Assembly (NCBI RefSeq): GCF_019703515.2
Contig: NC_059382.1
Coordinates: forward strand, 13,619,001 to 13,683,000
Origin: Myxocyprinus asiaticus
Taxonomy: Eukaryota; Chordata; Actinopteri; Cypriniformes; Catostomidae
DNA: 64,000 bases
Direction: 5' to 3'
Position 1 is the first letter of the stretch, and each line of letters begins with the position of its first letter. This document shows, piece after piece, positions 36,791 through 48,742 of this stretch. Under the pieces are notes generated by a model. That model made no database searches. It was not told where the DNA came from and saw only the letters and a list, made by a program, of their open reading frames with translations. The position numbers and the translations under genes were made by a program.

Positions 36791-37815
36791 AAATAGCTAA
36801 ATAAACATCAGTACTGTTTAGTATCAGTCAAATGCTGACCATTAAAATAAAGAATAAATAAAAAATAAAACAAATAGCTAAATAAACATCAGTACTGTTT
36901 AGTATCAGTCAAATGCTGACCATTAAAATAAAGAATAAATAAAAAATAAAACAAATAGCTAAATAAACATCAGTACTGTTTAGTATCAGTCAAATGCTGA
37001 CCATAAAGAATAAAAATAAAATAAATAGCTAAATAAACATCAGTACTGTTTAGTAACAGTCAATTGCTGACCATTAAAATAAAGAATAAATAAAAAATAA
37101 AACAAATAGCTAAATAAACATCAGTACTGTTTAGTATCAGTCAAATGCTGACCATAAAGAATACAAATAAAATAAATAGCTAAATAAACATCAGTACTGT
37201 TTAGTATCAGTCAAATGCTGACCATAAAGAATACAAATAAAATAAATAGCTAAATAAACATCAGTGCTGTTTAGTATCAGTAAATTGCTGACCATTAAAA
37301 TAAAGAATAAATAAAAATAAAATAAATAGCTAAATAAACATCAGTACTGTTTAGTATCAGTCAAATGCTGACCATTAAAATAAAGAATAAATAAAAAATA
37401 AAACAAATAGCTAAATAAACATCAGTACTGTTTAGTATCAGTCAAATGCTGACCATAAAGAATAAAATAAAATAAATAGCTAAATAAACATCAGTACTGT
37501 TTAGTAAGTCAATTGCTGACCATTTAAATAAAGAATAAATAAAAATAAAATAAATAGCTAAATAAACATCAGTACTGTTTAGTATCAGTCAAATGCTGAC
37601 CATAAAGAATACAAATAAAACAAATAGCTAAATAAACATCAGTACTGTTTAGTATCAGTCAAATGCTGACCATAAAGAATACAAATAAAATAAATAGCTA
37701 AATAAACATCAGTACTGTTTAGTATCAGTCAAATGCTGACCATAAAGAATACAAATAAAATAAATAGCTAAATAAACATCAGTAGAACTGTTTAGTATCA
37801 GTGAAATGCTGACTA
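36791..37815 (+). repeat. Minisatellite, 14 units of about 70 and 81 bp
   Basis: The unit core AAATAGCTAAATAAACATCA begins at 36791, 36872, 36953, 37023, 37104, 37174, 37244, 37324, 37405, 37474, 37552, 37622, 37692 and 37762. Long units (78-81 bp) have CCATTAAAATAAAGAATAAA after the GCTGA core. Short ones (69-70 bp) have CCATAAAGAATA. The order L L S L S S occurs twice and is followed by extra short units (see findings). Confidence 0.95.
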
Positions 37816-37849
37816 TTTTAATATTGGCTGACTGATATATCAGTTGGAC

Positions 37850-37995
37850 ACTACTGAGCACCCCCTGTTGGACTCCCTAATACCTCTTCCAGCACCAACC
37901 TTAGTTTTCCCAGGAGATCTCCCATCCAGGTACTGAACAGGCTCAGCCCTGCTTAGCTTCAGCAGGCAACCAGTCTTGAGCTACAGGTTGGTGCT
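37850..37995 (-). mobile_element. 5S-rRNA-derived SINE (SINE3-like) fragment
   Basis: The minus strand reads GAAGCTAAGCAGGGCTGAGC, then TACCTGGATGGGAGA, then CTCCTGGGAAAACTAAGG. This follows the 5S rRNA internal control region with changes. Continuation into a non-5S GAAGAGGTATTAGGGAGTC tail shows it is a retroposon, not a 5S gene. Confidence 0.85.
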
Positions 37996-39348
37996 CTTTA
38001 TGTAAACATTCCTCAGCCATCTAATTGACTGCCAGCAATCGACCAACTTTGGTTAGAATTTACTCCTACGGCAAGCTTTTTCTGTTTGTGCTATGGGGGC
38101 TTGCCATCTTAGTATAGAGAATAAAAACATGAAAATATGATTATATTAATAACATTTATTTTTTATTTAAAGGTGAAATGTGTAATTTTAACAGAATTGC
38201 ATGTAAAAACATAATGACCTGAGTTTCCAGAACACTCCCCCGTCTGCCATTGGTCAGATACACACAGATAGCCCCGCCCCAGACTCACACCATTCGTTGA
38301 GCCAAAGCTGCTGTGACAAGTTAGAATCTCAAACAAATGGGGAAATCAACCTATATGAACTGCTTTTAGATGTCTTTGCATATTAAACTGGGATAGCAGA
38401 AAGTATTAAAAGACTAAAAGAAAAACTGCACATTCATTTTAACCTAAATATTGAATATTTAAATCAATATTTCATTTCTAAAGCAAAGCAATTTTCTAAT
38501 GCAAAATTTATCTTAATTTAATCCCAAATTAGTAGCCAAACTTGTATGATATAAGAGCCCCATCATTAAAAAAAAAAAGTGTTTTCGAAAAGATCTTCAG
38601 CATGTGAGACAAAAAACTTAACACCTCCTACACATGAGGGACAGCTCAAAATAAACAACAAACCAGGATAAACATACTGTGCTCAGATGGCTTTACTCAC
38701 TCCAAACAGAGGGATGCTGAGCTTGGCATGTTCTCTATCCAGCTGAACCCATTGCCCTCCTGAATACTAATGCAGAAAGCACAAGAACGGCCTAATGGAG
38801 CCGTTTCAAACAACCCCTGGTGATTAAGTCCAGGGAACTGGTGAGAAGATGGCAATTCTGGACCAGAGCTTAATCATACAGTAGGTGCTGATACATTTCC
38901 CTGGAAAATCAGCACCTGACAAAGGCATGCGAGGCATGCGGACACATAGAGAACATTGTTCTGGTTGAAATAAAGGCCATCAGAGCCTTAACTCTTTCAG
39001 TGCCACCTGAAATCCCTGAGGCAGTAAGCACAGGTGCCATCAGTCCCAATGAGCAACAGGGGATCCGTGGCCAATGCATGTGGAGTTTGCAAGTAGCTGC
39101 CTATACAAGAATCACACTGATGCAGCAGTGATTGACTGCCTAACGAAGGGTGTGGTTGACATCATAGTATAAAGTACACTTCATCCACGTCGTGCCCAGA
39201 CATTGCTGATGTTGGTGAACTCATCTGGAAAAAAAAAGGTACCTTGCCTGTCTGAATCATCAAACGTCAAGTGAAAAATGCTGCCTTTGCAGGCAGTATA
39301 AGGTATAGGTTTGAAGGTACATACAAATACAGTGTTTGTGCAACACAT
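37996..39348. other. gdpd5 intron, gene-free
   Basis: Mostly single-copy-looking DNA. 38160-38360 has phrases that resemble a fish repeat (CCATTGGTCAGATACACAC, then CCATTCGTTGAGCC), but I cannot define its ends. Confidence 0.4.
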
Positions 39349-39351
39349 TAG

Positions 39352-39957
39352 CTGTGTCCCAAATGACACACGATACACTATACACTTAAAAAATGCACTA
39401 TGCACTATGCACTGAGCCATGTAGTGTATGAATTTTCAAAGCGTATAATCGTCCCAAATGGAACACTTAACTGTTTTTTTACAACACAGAAGCAATCGTC
39501 ATTTAACAGCTGATGGAAGTGACATTTCAAACATTTGCAATTAGTGTTATAGCTAGCTTTAGTGCATTAGGCAACCTCAGTCAAACACTTATATCTCAAA
39601 CAATGTACATATTCTCAAAGCATGTGGTGGTGGTGGTGGTAAAGCATTAAACTTCCATTTGTATGGTGCTGTCTACACTGAAGTTTCACTAGTTGCTACT
39701 TTCTCCATTATTTACGGGTTTGTCAGGCCAGCATCGCGGTAACCCCGCCCCTACAGCAACGTACAGCAAGCGGCAAGTGCAGAGTGCATAAAGTGTCCAA
39801 CATTCACACTCTGTTTTGACGGTTGAAGAAGTGCATCATCCAGGTACTTATACTACACTCATTTTTGTTGTATGTTCAGTGTTAACATGCTATGTGCACT
39901 ACTTACACTACAAAATGTTGTAGAATAGTACAGAATTGTGCAGTTTGGGACGCACCT
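39352..39957. mobile_element. Probable palindromic hAT-type MITE
   Basis: The left end GTGTCCCAAATGACAC and right end GTTTGGGACGCAC are inverted. Just inside are mirrored TGCACTATGCACT/GTAGTGTA-like phrases. No target duplication was identified. Confidence 0.5.
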
Positions 39958-40535
39958 CGTCTACTAAGATAACTCTGATCAGTTTCTGAAGCAAACAGAT
40001 GTATCCATAGTTGTCTAGGAGATCTCACAATCCTGTGTGTATGGTTCCGTTGTTGTTGTAAGGAATACAATTTGTGATTGATCGATTGAAAGCAGGAAAT
40101 TTATAATTGTCAATTTCTTTTATTTTTATTCCATTTCTACCAAGACATGAGCATTGTAGTCATTCAAAATTAGCTTAAATCTAAAGTGCATTTGAATTAG
40201 TTCTAGACCATTAGACTTGATGTTATGGTGACTTGGAAGACTGTTTGAAACCCATTTCCTTAAGCGGTACCTTCACTCAAAAAAAGCTGCCTGTTAAGTT
40301 ATTGACTGACTGGGCAACAAGGTAGCTGCCTTCAGTTTTAGCCACAGCCTCAACCTATGCTCCAAAATTATCTGAATTGGCGAGATACAGTAATTATCAC
40401 TTTTATCAGCCAGCACGTGACCCTAATGTTGCTTTTCTGTGCTATATGGACCAAATACCATGTCACAGCCAGTATGGGCTCATAATTTATTTAATTTCTG
40501 CTAATTAGTAGAGAAATTCCTTACTGAATGAACAA
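39958..40535. other. Gene-free intronic stretch
   Basis: I see nothing recognisable in it. Confidence 0.5.
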
Positions 40536-40543
40536 CAATGAAC

Positions 40544-42233
40544 TAGGGTTGCAACAATATGAGATTTTCACGGTACGATAACCATCTCAGAAAATATCAC
40601 GGTTTGAGGGTATCACGGTATTACACAATTATTATTATCAGTTACAATGGCCCTATTTTGGGTTGAACAAACGCTTTATTATAATTGAAACTTGAAACCA
40701 TTTTTTTTTTTTTTTTTATGGAAGTATGTGTTAAAAAAATAAATAAATAAAAAGATCTCCCTTTTGAAAATAATAGAGTAAATACGAAAGCTAACAGAAT
40801 TACAATAATAAACAATTATAATCATGATAAAAAAAAGAATAGCTTGTAACTATAACATGTTAACTAAGTTATGTTAGTCTACATGTTAAATGAACTACTA
40901 AATGAAAAATAACATCAGCTGTGTGAGCTTTTAAAGTAATGTCCTATGTTTATTAACCATTAACATATACTGTAGGTGCTCAACATTGCAGCCAGACTGC
41001 TCCTGTCTGTACCTTTAATTTGTGGTTCTCAACTGGTTTTGCTTCAGGAACCAGATTTTACGTTGGAAATCAAGTGGCGACCCGCCATAGTTAAAACGTA
41101 ACCTATATTTAATGTATCCTGGGTCGCATTTCCTTTTATGTTGCATAGTTTTGTTCGTGGTTTTCAAGTACAAGGACATGCATCAAGTGACATTATTTTT
41201 GTTGTTGACGTCAACAACAAAAGTGACAGGAAGTTTTCACTCCCCCCTTTTAAAAATTGAAGAGCATATTTACTTATATGAATCCATTATTATCCTGTTT
41301 GTTTCCTAATTTCAAACATAATTCAAACAGAACATACATATTACACAGGAGAAAAGGCTCCTCATTACCATGGTTAGGTCAGTGTTGCTAGTCTTAAATA
41401 ATAGTAATATTATTATTATTATTATTAACAAATTATAGTATTATACTAGCTGAAACACATCTTGAAACTTTAACTACAACTGCCACTGTTGATATAAAAT
41501 GAGGTCTAATAGATTATCTCATATGAAACTATAACATTTTGTCAAAATATAAGTTACTTTGACTCATGTAAAATCGTGAAACAATTTTGTAAAGGTGATG
41601 ATGTATACCAAAAAACAAAATTAGTGCATAGCACAGTGTTGCTCTTTTCCTCCTCAGTGCTGTTTGGCATGTCAGGGCTGCCTACTGTTTGAGAGGTTCG
41701 ACTTTACTTCCTACATAACGCTTTAAACTAGAGAAGTCTCACTAGAATTGAAATTGGTCACATCAGTTTTGAGGTCTGTGCTCTGCAATATCGTGGGAAG
41801 CCCGGTTGTTGCACGCGCGTGCCAGAGAGCAGAGTATATCATGATGACGATCTGGTTCCGTTACACTCGTGCGAAAGTGCAGATGAGAAGCCTTTAGCTG
41901 ATTGCGAGATTATCATTAAATCTGCTTTGGCAGTCCTAAATAGGCTATCACTTGAGTGGTTGCCGAAATATCTTCAATGGGAGAACCATGGCATTGTTCT
42001 TTCCCTGCTGTCCGCGACCCAGTCCGAATAGACCTGCGACCCACCAGTTGAGAAACGCTGCTTTAACTCACACACACACTCACTTACTTATGTCAGACCC
42101 CCTGGAAAGGAGATGCGCACGCGCAGGTGATATTCTCCGTTCAGTTGCATTTTTTCCTCAATACCATAGATAAGCAAGTGTACATGGTATGATAACCGTC
42201 AATTTTCATACCGTGGTATACCGTGAAACCCTA
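40544..42233. mobile_element. hAT-type element with perfect target duplication
   Basis: Ends TAGGGTTGCAACAATATG and GGTATACCGTGAAACCCTA are inverted. The perfect 8-bp duplication CAATGAAC is at 40536-40543 and 42234-42241. Of the 1690 bp, 1040 are a second nested hAT element (41021-42060). No transposase is present. Confidence 0.9.
41021..42060. mobile_element. Second hAT element nested in the first
   Basis: Inner-end phrases TTCTCAACTGG (41025) and CCAGTTGAGAA (42044) are inverted. The flanking 8-mers CTTTAATT (41013-41020) and CTTTAACT (42061-42068) match at 7 of 8. The right arm includes GCGACCCACC, typical of a common fish hAT MITE end. Open frames inside are not convincing. Confidence 0.8.
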
Positions 42234-42241
42234 CAATGAAC

Positions 42242-42767
42242 AGGGACTTCTGCTTTAAGTACCAAGTTAAAAATCACCCTACATAAAACACAATGAAGAT
42301 TAAAGAGTGCCCAGTTTCAAAGCACACCCAATCAATTGCTGTTTCTTAAGAGGGTCCTCTAATGATGTAATGCTGAGCTTTGAGTCTCAGATTCTCATCC
42401 ATTATTCCTGACATGTAGGAGGGGGGTGTGGACTAATCAAAGATGGCACATGGCTCAGCTCCCACAGGACTGGCAATAGGTCATCTCATAGCATCACCCA
42501 GCTCACTTACGAAAAAAAGGGATAATTCATCGTTCACCTGCCGTGCTAGATAAATGAAGACTGTTTCCTTTGAGATGGGCAGCAGTGATTCTTTTATAGC
42601 CAGCTAACACATCGTTGAACAGATCTTTAGTCTTCAATGCTTTAGAGGACAGATTAAAGCTAGATTCCAAGGCGCTATAATAAAAGTAGTGTTTGTTCAT
42701 TCATGTGTATGCCACTGTCCTAACTGTTTATGGTTGTGCAACAGGAATGGGTTCGATGATTTCATTA
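42242..42767. other. Gene-free intronic stretch
   Basis: I see nothing recognisable in it. Confidence 0.5.
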
Positions 42768-42783
42768 AGAGAAATAACCTTTG

Positions 42784-43199
42784 GGGGCCTGGGTAGCTCA
42801 GCGAGTAAAGATGCTGACTACCACCCCTGGAGTCATGAGTTTGAATCCCAGGGTGTGCTGAGTGACTCCAGTCAGGTCTCCTAAGCAACCAAATTGGCTC
42901 GGTTGCTAGGGAGGGTAGAGTCACATAGGGTAACCTCCTCGTGGTCGCTATAACGTGGTTCGCTCTCAGTGGGATGCATGGCGAGTTGTGCGTGGATGCT
43001 GCAGTGGATGGCGTGAAGCCTCCACACACGCCATGTCTCCATGATAACGTGCTCAACAAGCCACGTGATAAGATGCGCGGGTTGACGGTCTCAGACGCAG
43101 AGGCAACTTAGATTCGTCCTCCGCCACCCGGATTGAGGCGAGTCACTACGCCACCACGAGGACTTACAGTGCATTGGGCATTCCAAATTGAAAAAAAAA

Positions 43200-43251
<52 letters not shown>
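42784..43251 (+). mobile_element. tRNA-derived SINE, copy 2, with (GA)n tail
   Basis: Same family as 32707: box A TAGCTCAGCGAG, box B-like GAGTTTGAATCCC (one CpG lost), the same body, then an A run and (GA)n at 43203-43257. The 16-bp target duplication AGAGAAATAACCTTTG is at 42768-42783 and 43252-43267. The GA array sits exactly at the tail/target junction. Confidence 0.92.
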
Positions 43252-43260
<9 letters not shown>

Positions 43261-43267
43261 ACCTTTG

Positions 43268-44149
43268 TTTTACACACCAATAAAATGGGACTTTATGTAA
43301 CCACATAAAGTTGCCGTTACATAATTACAAAATATTTGGTGCCTGCCAGATATAGTCTTTTGGTGTGAGTGGAAAGGGAGGAATAAGAAAAACAAATGTC
43401 CTAACCGACAAATTGTGATTTACTTAATGAACTGGGAAATCTACATTGATATCAATCAGGTCAAAGGGCAGCCCTTCAGTGCTAGATACCATATACTCTG
43501 CACATTCGGAATATGATTATCATTACCATCGCGTGCGCTTAATGTGATTTACACAAGAAGAGCATGTTCCAGGATCAGTATCATTTGTTAGACTAGCAAT
43601 AACATTTTTATTATCCAATCTTATTAACCAGTGGCCTGACTTGTAGGGATTTGGCTGTGATTAACTGAAAGAATATACAGTTTCAGGACAAATAAAGGAT
43701 GTTGCTCCAGGAAGATGTCCTACTTGGGTAAATCACGTTGTCCCATTTGCTGTAACTTCACTTCCCTTATGCAGAGGGGAAAACAGATGCCCTGTATGTC
43801 ACCTGGCGTAAATACAACGGGCGTTACCGCGTGCCATGCGCGAGGAATTCCACACAACACGTTTGTTTACTAAATCAATCACATTTAGTTCTATACTCAT
43901 ACGTACAAAATGCTACTTCCAATATACCCGTCATGCAAAAAATAAAGACCATTTATTCAGGATGCCCAAATCTGCGCCCAGTGTAAACTAGTTGCCCTGC
44001 AGTTTTATATTACTATTTTACATTAAATTAAAACCTATATATATGAATTCAATACAGTGATTGTAGGTTTTAACAGCTTATTCAAAATCTAAAAGTGTTC
44101 ATCGATTAAACAAATCATTTTAAAGAGCGAATAACAAAAGTTGTCTTAC
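43268..44149. other. gdpd5 intron 1, 5' end
   Basis: Non-coding. The donor of the proposed exon 1 (GTAAGA on the minus strand, plus 44149-44144) closes it. Confidence 0.5.
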
Positions 44150-44430
44150 CTTATCTAAACGCGTTTGCCCCCCCGTTTATCCGCAGGTGGCGCGTTTCCT
44201 CTGTACTAACGGAACAGGTTCAACTGACACAATAGCACAACCGATGAATGTTAAAATAAATATATGACGAAATTAAAACACTGGCATGGGGAGGCACTTT
44301 AAAAAACAAAATTTTAAAAAGTGTTTTGACTAAAAATACATGCTGTTTATTCGCTCGGCTCCGTCGGTTCTTTGTTTTGTCAGTGTAGTAGAGTACCTGA
44401 GCTCGTGCTTATTGCAGTGAGACAGCAGCC
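44150..44430 (-). other. gdpd5: Probable gdpd5 non-coding exon 1
   Basis: On the minus strand a good donor (GATAAG followed by GTAAGA) sits about 300 bases downstream of paired GC boxes, in locally CpG-containing sequence. It is in the right direction and order to be the 5' UTR exon of gdpd5. The transcription start is a guess, and no open frame is implied. Confidence 0.45.
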
Positions 44431-44446
44431 CTGAACGATCGGTTGT

Positions 44447-44475
44447 GGGCGGGGCTACATTCTAGTGGGCGGGGC
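44447..44475 (-). promoter_or_regulatory. Paired GC boxes, probable gdpd5 promoter
   Basis: GGGCGGGGC occurs twice, at 44447-44455 and 44467-44475, 20 bases apart. This is the Sp-factor type of site found in TATA-less promoters. A CCAAT stretch lies near 44510. Confidence 0.5.
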
Positions 44476-45226
44476 TAAATGCTGCTCTGTCTTCATTATG
44501 CTCCCTGCTGTCCAATGTGAAGATCCTTCTGAATGAAATAAATAATGACAATTATGCTATTAAAGCTTTGTTGACTGCAATTATATTGGTTTCGATATAG
44601 AAAAATTCTTAAATTGATTTAGTATTATATGTATTTTTTTAATATTGTCAAATTACATTCATAACTGTAAGTGGCTTAAGAGAACCCTACATTTGCATAG
44701 TTTAAAATAAATATTATAAATATAAATATAAAAATACTAAACAAGATAGTGGAAAGAATGACCTTCAAAGCCAGGGAAAATATAGATTATTGCAAAACCT
44801 TGAAACCCTATTCAATTTGATTTCAACCAAGTCAAAGCATCTTTGGCTTTTATGTAATAATCTTATGTAGCCTATATGCCTATTTATTTATTTATGTTAC
44901 ATGTTTTTTCTCTTTTTATTAACTTTCCTCCATTTATTGTTTACAGTTTTACTCTTTCGTTTTTGTTTTCAAATGAATACTGTAGCTAAGTAAATACTGC
45001 GTTAGACATGGAAAGCGAAGAAGGACTGTATAAACCAAAATACATAGTTTAAATATTAGGTGTTATTTTCATACTACTCAGCCCTAATGGAGATTCTGGA
45101 GAGAAATAAATGAAGAGTTCAGCATTCACTTTAAGGTGTTAAGCATTGAATAGTTTAACTTAGATACTGTCGCTACTACATTGTACAAGCAAACTTCAGT
45201 GATTCCCAGCAGTGTGAGTAATTGTT

Positions 45227-45227
<1 letters not shown>

Positions 45228-45298
<71 letters not shown>
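45228..45298. repeat. (GT)n microsatellite
   Basis: About 35 uninterrupted TG/GT units. The open frame over it is a translation of the repeat. Confidence 0.97.
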
Positions 45299-46591
45299 GT
45301 GTGTTTGTGTGTACGTTTGCTCAGGTTGGAGGGTAATTGCCTCCCCTGACATTTCAGGTCCTGTGCAAATAAAATGGAGGCCTATAATCTCTAATCACCT
45401 GTTAGTCACTGCTTTCAGCTGCTCAGTTATCTCTGAACTCCCCCTCAGAAAAAAACAAGCTGAGACATGGGTGTTGGAGACCGGAGGTGGGGAGAGACCA
45501 TGAGAGAAAACAGAAACACTGTTATTCCATAGAACTGATAAGGTGACAATCTTGGCATAGTGAAAGTAAATGAATAGATTTTAAAAGAATGTATTTTGAC
45601 GCATTTGTTTCTTGGCCCACTTAAGTTATTCAAATGAATCAGAGGATAGTGCATCTGAATAGTGACTGTTATTTCCAATGAGTTATAACTCACCAGGAAG
45701 TATATACATTTTGAGAGTTTATTTGGAAGCCATGATACAATATGTGACATGCCAAAATTAAAATACCAGTCAGTGCTGTTCAGCTAGAAGCTTGTAGTGC
45801 CATATTACTAATAGGACAGTTGAATGGTTGCTACTCTTTACTGATACTGCTATTTGTATTTTATACATCAGTACTCATGAAGATATGGATTTTCTATTCA
45901 AATGGCTGTTGTTCTGTTATACTTATGGATTAGCATGTCTGCACCTTCACTCATCAGATAAATGTCATTAAAGATCTCCCAAATGCAGATTTGGAAAGGT
46001 GTTATTTTGTACAGATGTCTGATAAACTGGAAGAAAGAAGATGAAGAATGTGTCAAATAAGTAAATACCTCACGAAAAGTCCCAATTTTATTTTGATTAA
46101 TAAGGTCAAATGCAAGGAACAGATTACCCTTCAATTTGTAACACTGTCTGATGCATCAGCTTTCTTTGCTCGCCATCTAGTGGTCTACATGGTATTGGCT
46201 AAAACAAAAGTTGAGAGTTTTACAACTTTTTGTTCCTAATTCAAGGGCAAGGCAACCTGAATAATTACTTTTAAATTTAAAAAGATACAAAGCCTTGCTT
46301 GGGATTAACAACTCGAGAATGAATCATTGTGCCCTCAATTAGTAAAAGGGACTGAGGGCACAGTCAATTACTCCTTATCCACTATGGTTCAGAGTCTGTA
46401 GCAGACAAAGGCTCAGGGCCAGATTGTCCCTATTTGGTTAGGAAAGAGCCAACATATTATATAATGAATTCTCCTCTATTGAACAAATGAACAGAGGTAG
46501 TTCTCAGGTAACAGCACTTAATTATTGAAGTGACTGTTTCTGTTATTTGCTACTTTTTCTTTTAGTTTCTTAATGTGAACACATACATCTT

Positions 46592-46901
46592 TAAAGGGAT
46601 AGTTCACCCATAAATGAACATTCTGTCATCAGTTGCTCACCCTTATGTTGTTCCAAACCTTTATGACTTTGATTATTTGTGGAACACAAAAGGAAATGTT
46701 TGCAGGGTATTCAGTTTCAGTCACCATTCACTTTCATTTTATGGAGAAAAAACAAATGTATTGAAAGTATGTGGTGACTGAGGCTTTCATTCTACCTAAC
46801 ATCTCCTTATATTTCCATGGAAGAAGTCATACAGGTTTGGAACAACATAAGTGTGAGGAAATGATTACAGCGACTTCATTTTTGGGTGAATTATCCCTTC
46901 A
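46592..46901. mobile_element. GTTCACCC-family palindromic MITE, complete
   Basis: Runs from TTTAAAGGGATAGTTCACCC to TTTTGGGTGAATTATCCCTT. Mirrored landmarks are TTGTTCCAAACCTTTATGAC and GTCATACAGGTTTGGAACAA. About 310 bp, a clean copy of the family that is broken elsewhere in the window. Confidence 0.85.
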
Positions 46902-48636
46902 AGTGCTGTAAATCTAATTACTGCTGCCTGAGAGATGGAGATCAAGTGAGTCTCTTACAGAAAATTTGTTTCACAACATGATCAGACCAACATGAGCAAT
47001 ACGGATGAAAACTGCTGACTGATGCAATATTCAAACACAATCAACCAGTATTTTATGCTATTTTATATGACTTGCATAAATTCAAGTATAAAATTAATGA
47101 ATCAGTTTTTGCACATTAAACCATTAGGTTAACTTTACAAGCAATGAATTATGTTGCTCTTGCCAGAGTCTCTTTTTTTCTTCCTCTTACTGTACATAAG
47201 AACCTCAAAATGCATGCAATGTAGCTCTAAGTTACATCAGCATATAAGTAAATTTGCACGCATCTTACATCATACATGTGTGGCGCAGCCCCTCATGCTC
47301 AGCCCATAATTCAGTGACTCCTTTGTGCAGAATTCCTGCAGTTCCATAAAACACATATGAATGTATCTTTTAACGTAGAAAACCAAAATGTGAGTGTTGT
47401 GCCACTAAAGCAAATCAGCCATGTTTATTTGGAGGCTCTATTTCACACTTGAGAAATCTGACACTTGTGAGACTGATGTGCTGGAGGAACTCGGCTGTTT
47501 AAAGAGACTCTCTGGTAAATAACAGATTGTCATTAGAAGCAGTGCCACATGTTTGGAGAGTGCATACCACACACAGGCGGTCAGTGTCAAACCCACACCT
47601 AATAGAAAATCAGAACAATTTAAAGCAATTTTAAGAGATTTTTTTTTTCTTAAACATATATTTCTTTTATCTTTACTATTCTTATTTAGCTAATCTTTTC
47701 TTTTTTAAATGGAGCTCTTTTGATGCATTCATTATCACATTTGCACATTTATAATAAAATAGCCTCAAAAGAAAGAAAGAAAGAAAGAAGGTTTCATTTG
47801 TACAGGGGTCAGAGCACAGATAATGAAATAAGAATTGAGATTTTTGCATTGCTTGTTATTTTACAATTGTTGAAAGAGTGAAAAGTTGCATGAAGTGAAT
47901 CTAAATGTGCAAAAGAGCTCAGACCAAAAGACCAACTTTAAACTTTTAACAAATATGTAGTACAGTATATGTGTAAAAAAGATGACTCACTGATCATCAC
48001 ACCATGGTAAAAAAAAAAAAAAAAAAAAGAAGAAGAAGAAGAAAAAAAAAGACAGCATTAAGTTCAATGAGTGACTAAAGAGATGTTTATAACAGCGATT
48101 CCTGCACCACACCCAGCCTGAAAAAGAATTCACAATTTGACGTGGCAGTGTTGGGGGGAGGATGGGAGCACGGAAGTGTATGTCTGTGCATCCCCCTAAA
48201 GAAGAATCCAGAAGGAATGTTGAAAAAGACCCTGAAAAATAACTAACTAAACAGTTATAATAACTAAACAGTTCTGTAGTGTATTTCAGCAATTTCTTAA
48301 CAAAAACATTTTCTAGAATCAAATATTCAGCATTAAATACACACTCTGTTCTGCACAATGTTTCCAACTCAGCAGTGCAACTTTTACCTCAGTGGAAAGA
48401 TGTAACATAGGATAAGACATTATTCCCTTCCATTACACACTGCCAGTGTATAGGTACTTTGCATAATTATAATGAAGATGGCAGCAGTTTGATTGAAAGT
48501 TTAGCTTTTTTGTTTGCAGATTTATAGTAGGCTTTAGGACCTTGCAGAGAGGGAAGCTCTTCAGAGATGTTTTCACTGGATCCAGAGGGAGGTTCAGTAT
48601 TCATATATATCCTCATTTGAATATTCCTGCTCCAGC

Positions 48637-48649
48637 TTCTAGAAGTTTC
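48637..48649 (+). promoter_or_regulatory. Heat-shock element of serpinh1
   Basis: TTCTAGAAGTTTC is a perfect three-unit HSE (TTC-nn-GAA-nn-TTC), 11 bases upstream of the TATA box. HSP47 is heat-inducible through HSF1 in known vertebrates, which fits. Confidence 0.85.
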
Positions 48650-48659
48650 TTTCCTGGAG

Positions 48660-48665
48660 TATATA
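48660..48665 (+). promoter_or_regulatory. serpinh1 TATA box
   Basis: TATATA within GAGTATATAGGCC, between the HSE and the exon 1 donor. It would place the transcript start near 48690. Confidence 0.75.
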
Positions 48666-48689
48666 GGCCTCTGCAAGCAGCAGCTCAGC

Positions 48690-48742
48690 AGCCAAGCAGC
48701 ATCTGAGATAAGAAGAGGAGCACATCCGAACAGCTGTCCAAG
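48690..48742 (+). other. serpinh1: serpinh1 non-coding exon 1 (5' UTR)
   Basis: The donor TCCAAG followed by GTAATT is at 48742/48743. The start is estimated from the TATA box. Joins exon 2 at 50196 after a 1453-bp intron. Confidence 0.7.

Larger units (their letters stand above)
44480..48600. other. Intergenic DNA between gdpd5 and serpinh1
   Basis: About 4.1 kb between divergent promoters. It contains a (GT)n array (45228-45298), a MITE (46592-46901), GAAA repeats (47771-47788) and an A/GAA-rich run (48008-48050). I saw no gene. Confidence 0.6.

Noticed and set aside
36791..37815. CRISPR-like array
   Set aside because: Contiguous tandem units without spacers, in a vertebrate intron.
37896..37960. 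5S rRNA gene
   Set aside because: Only the internal control region is kept, with changes, and it is fused to a non-5S tail.
41819..42031. 70-residue protein
   Set aside because: Lies inside a nested hAT MITE and lacks any transposase or other motif.
45222..45503. Cys/Val repeat protein
   Set aside because: A direct translation of a (GT)n microsatellite.
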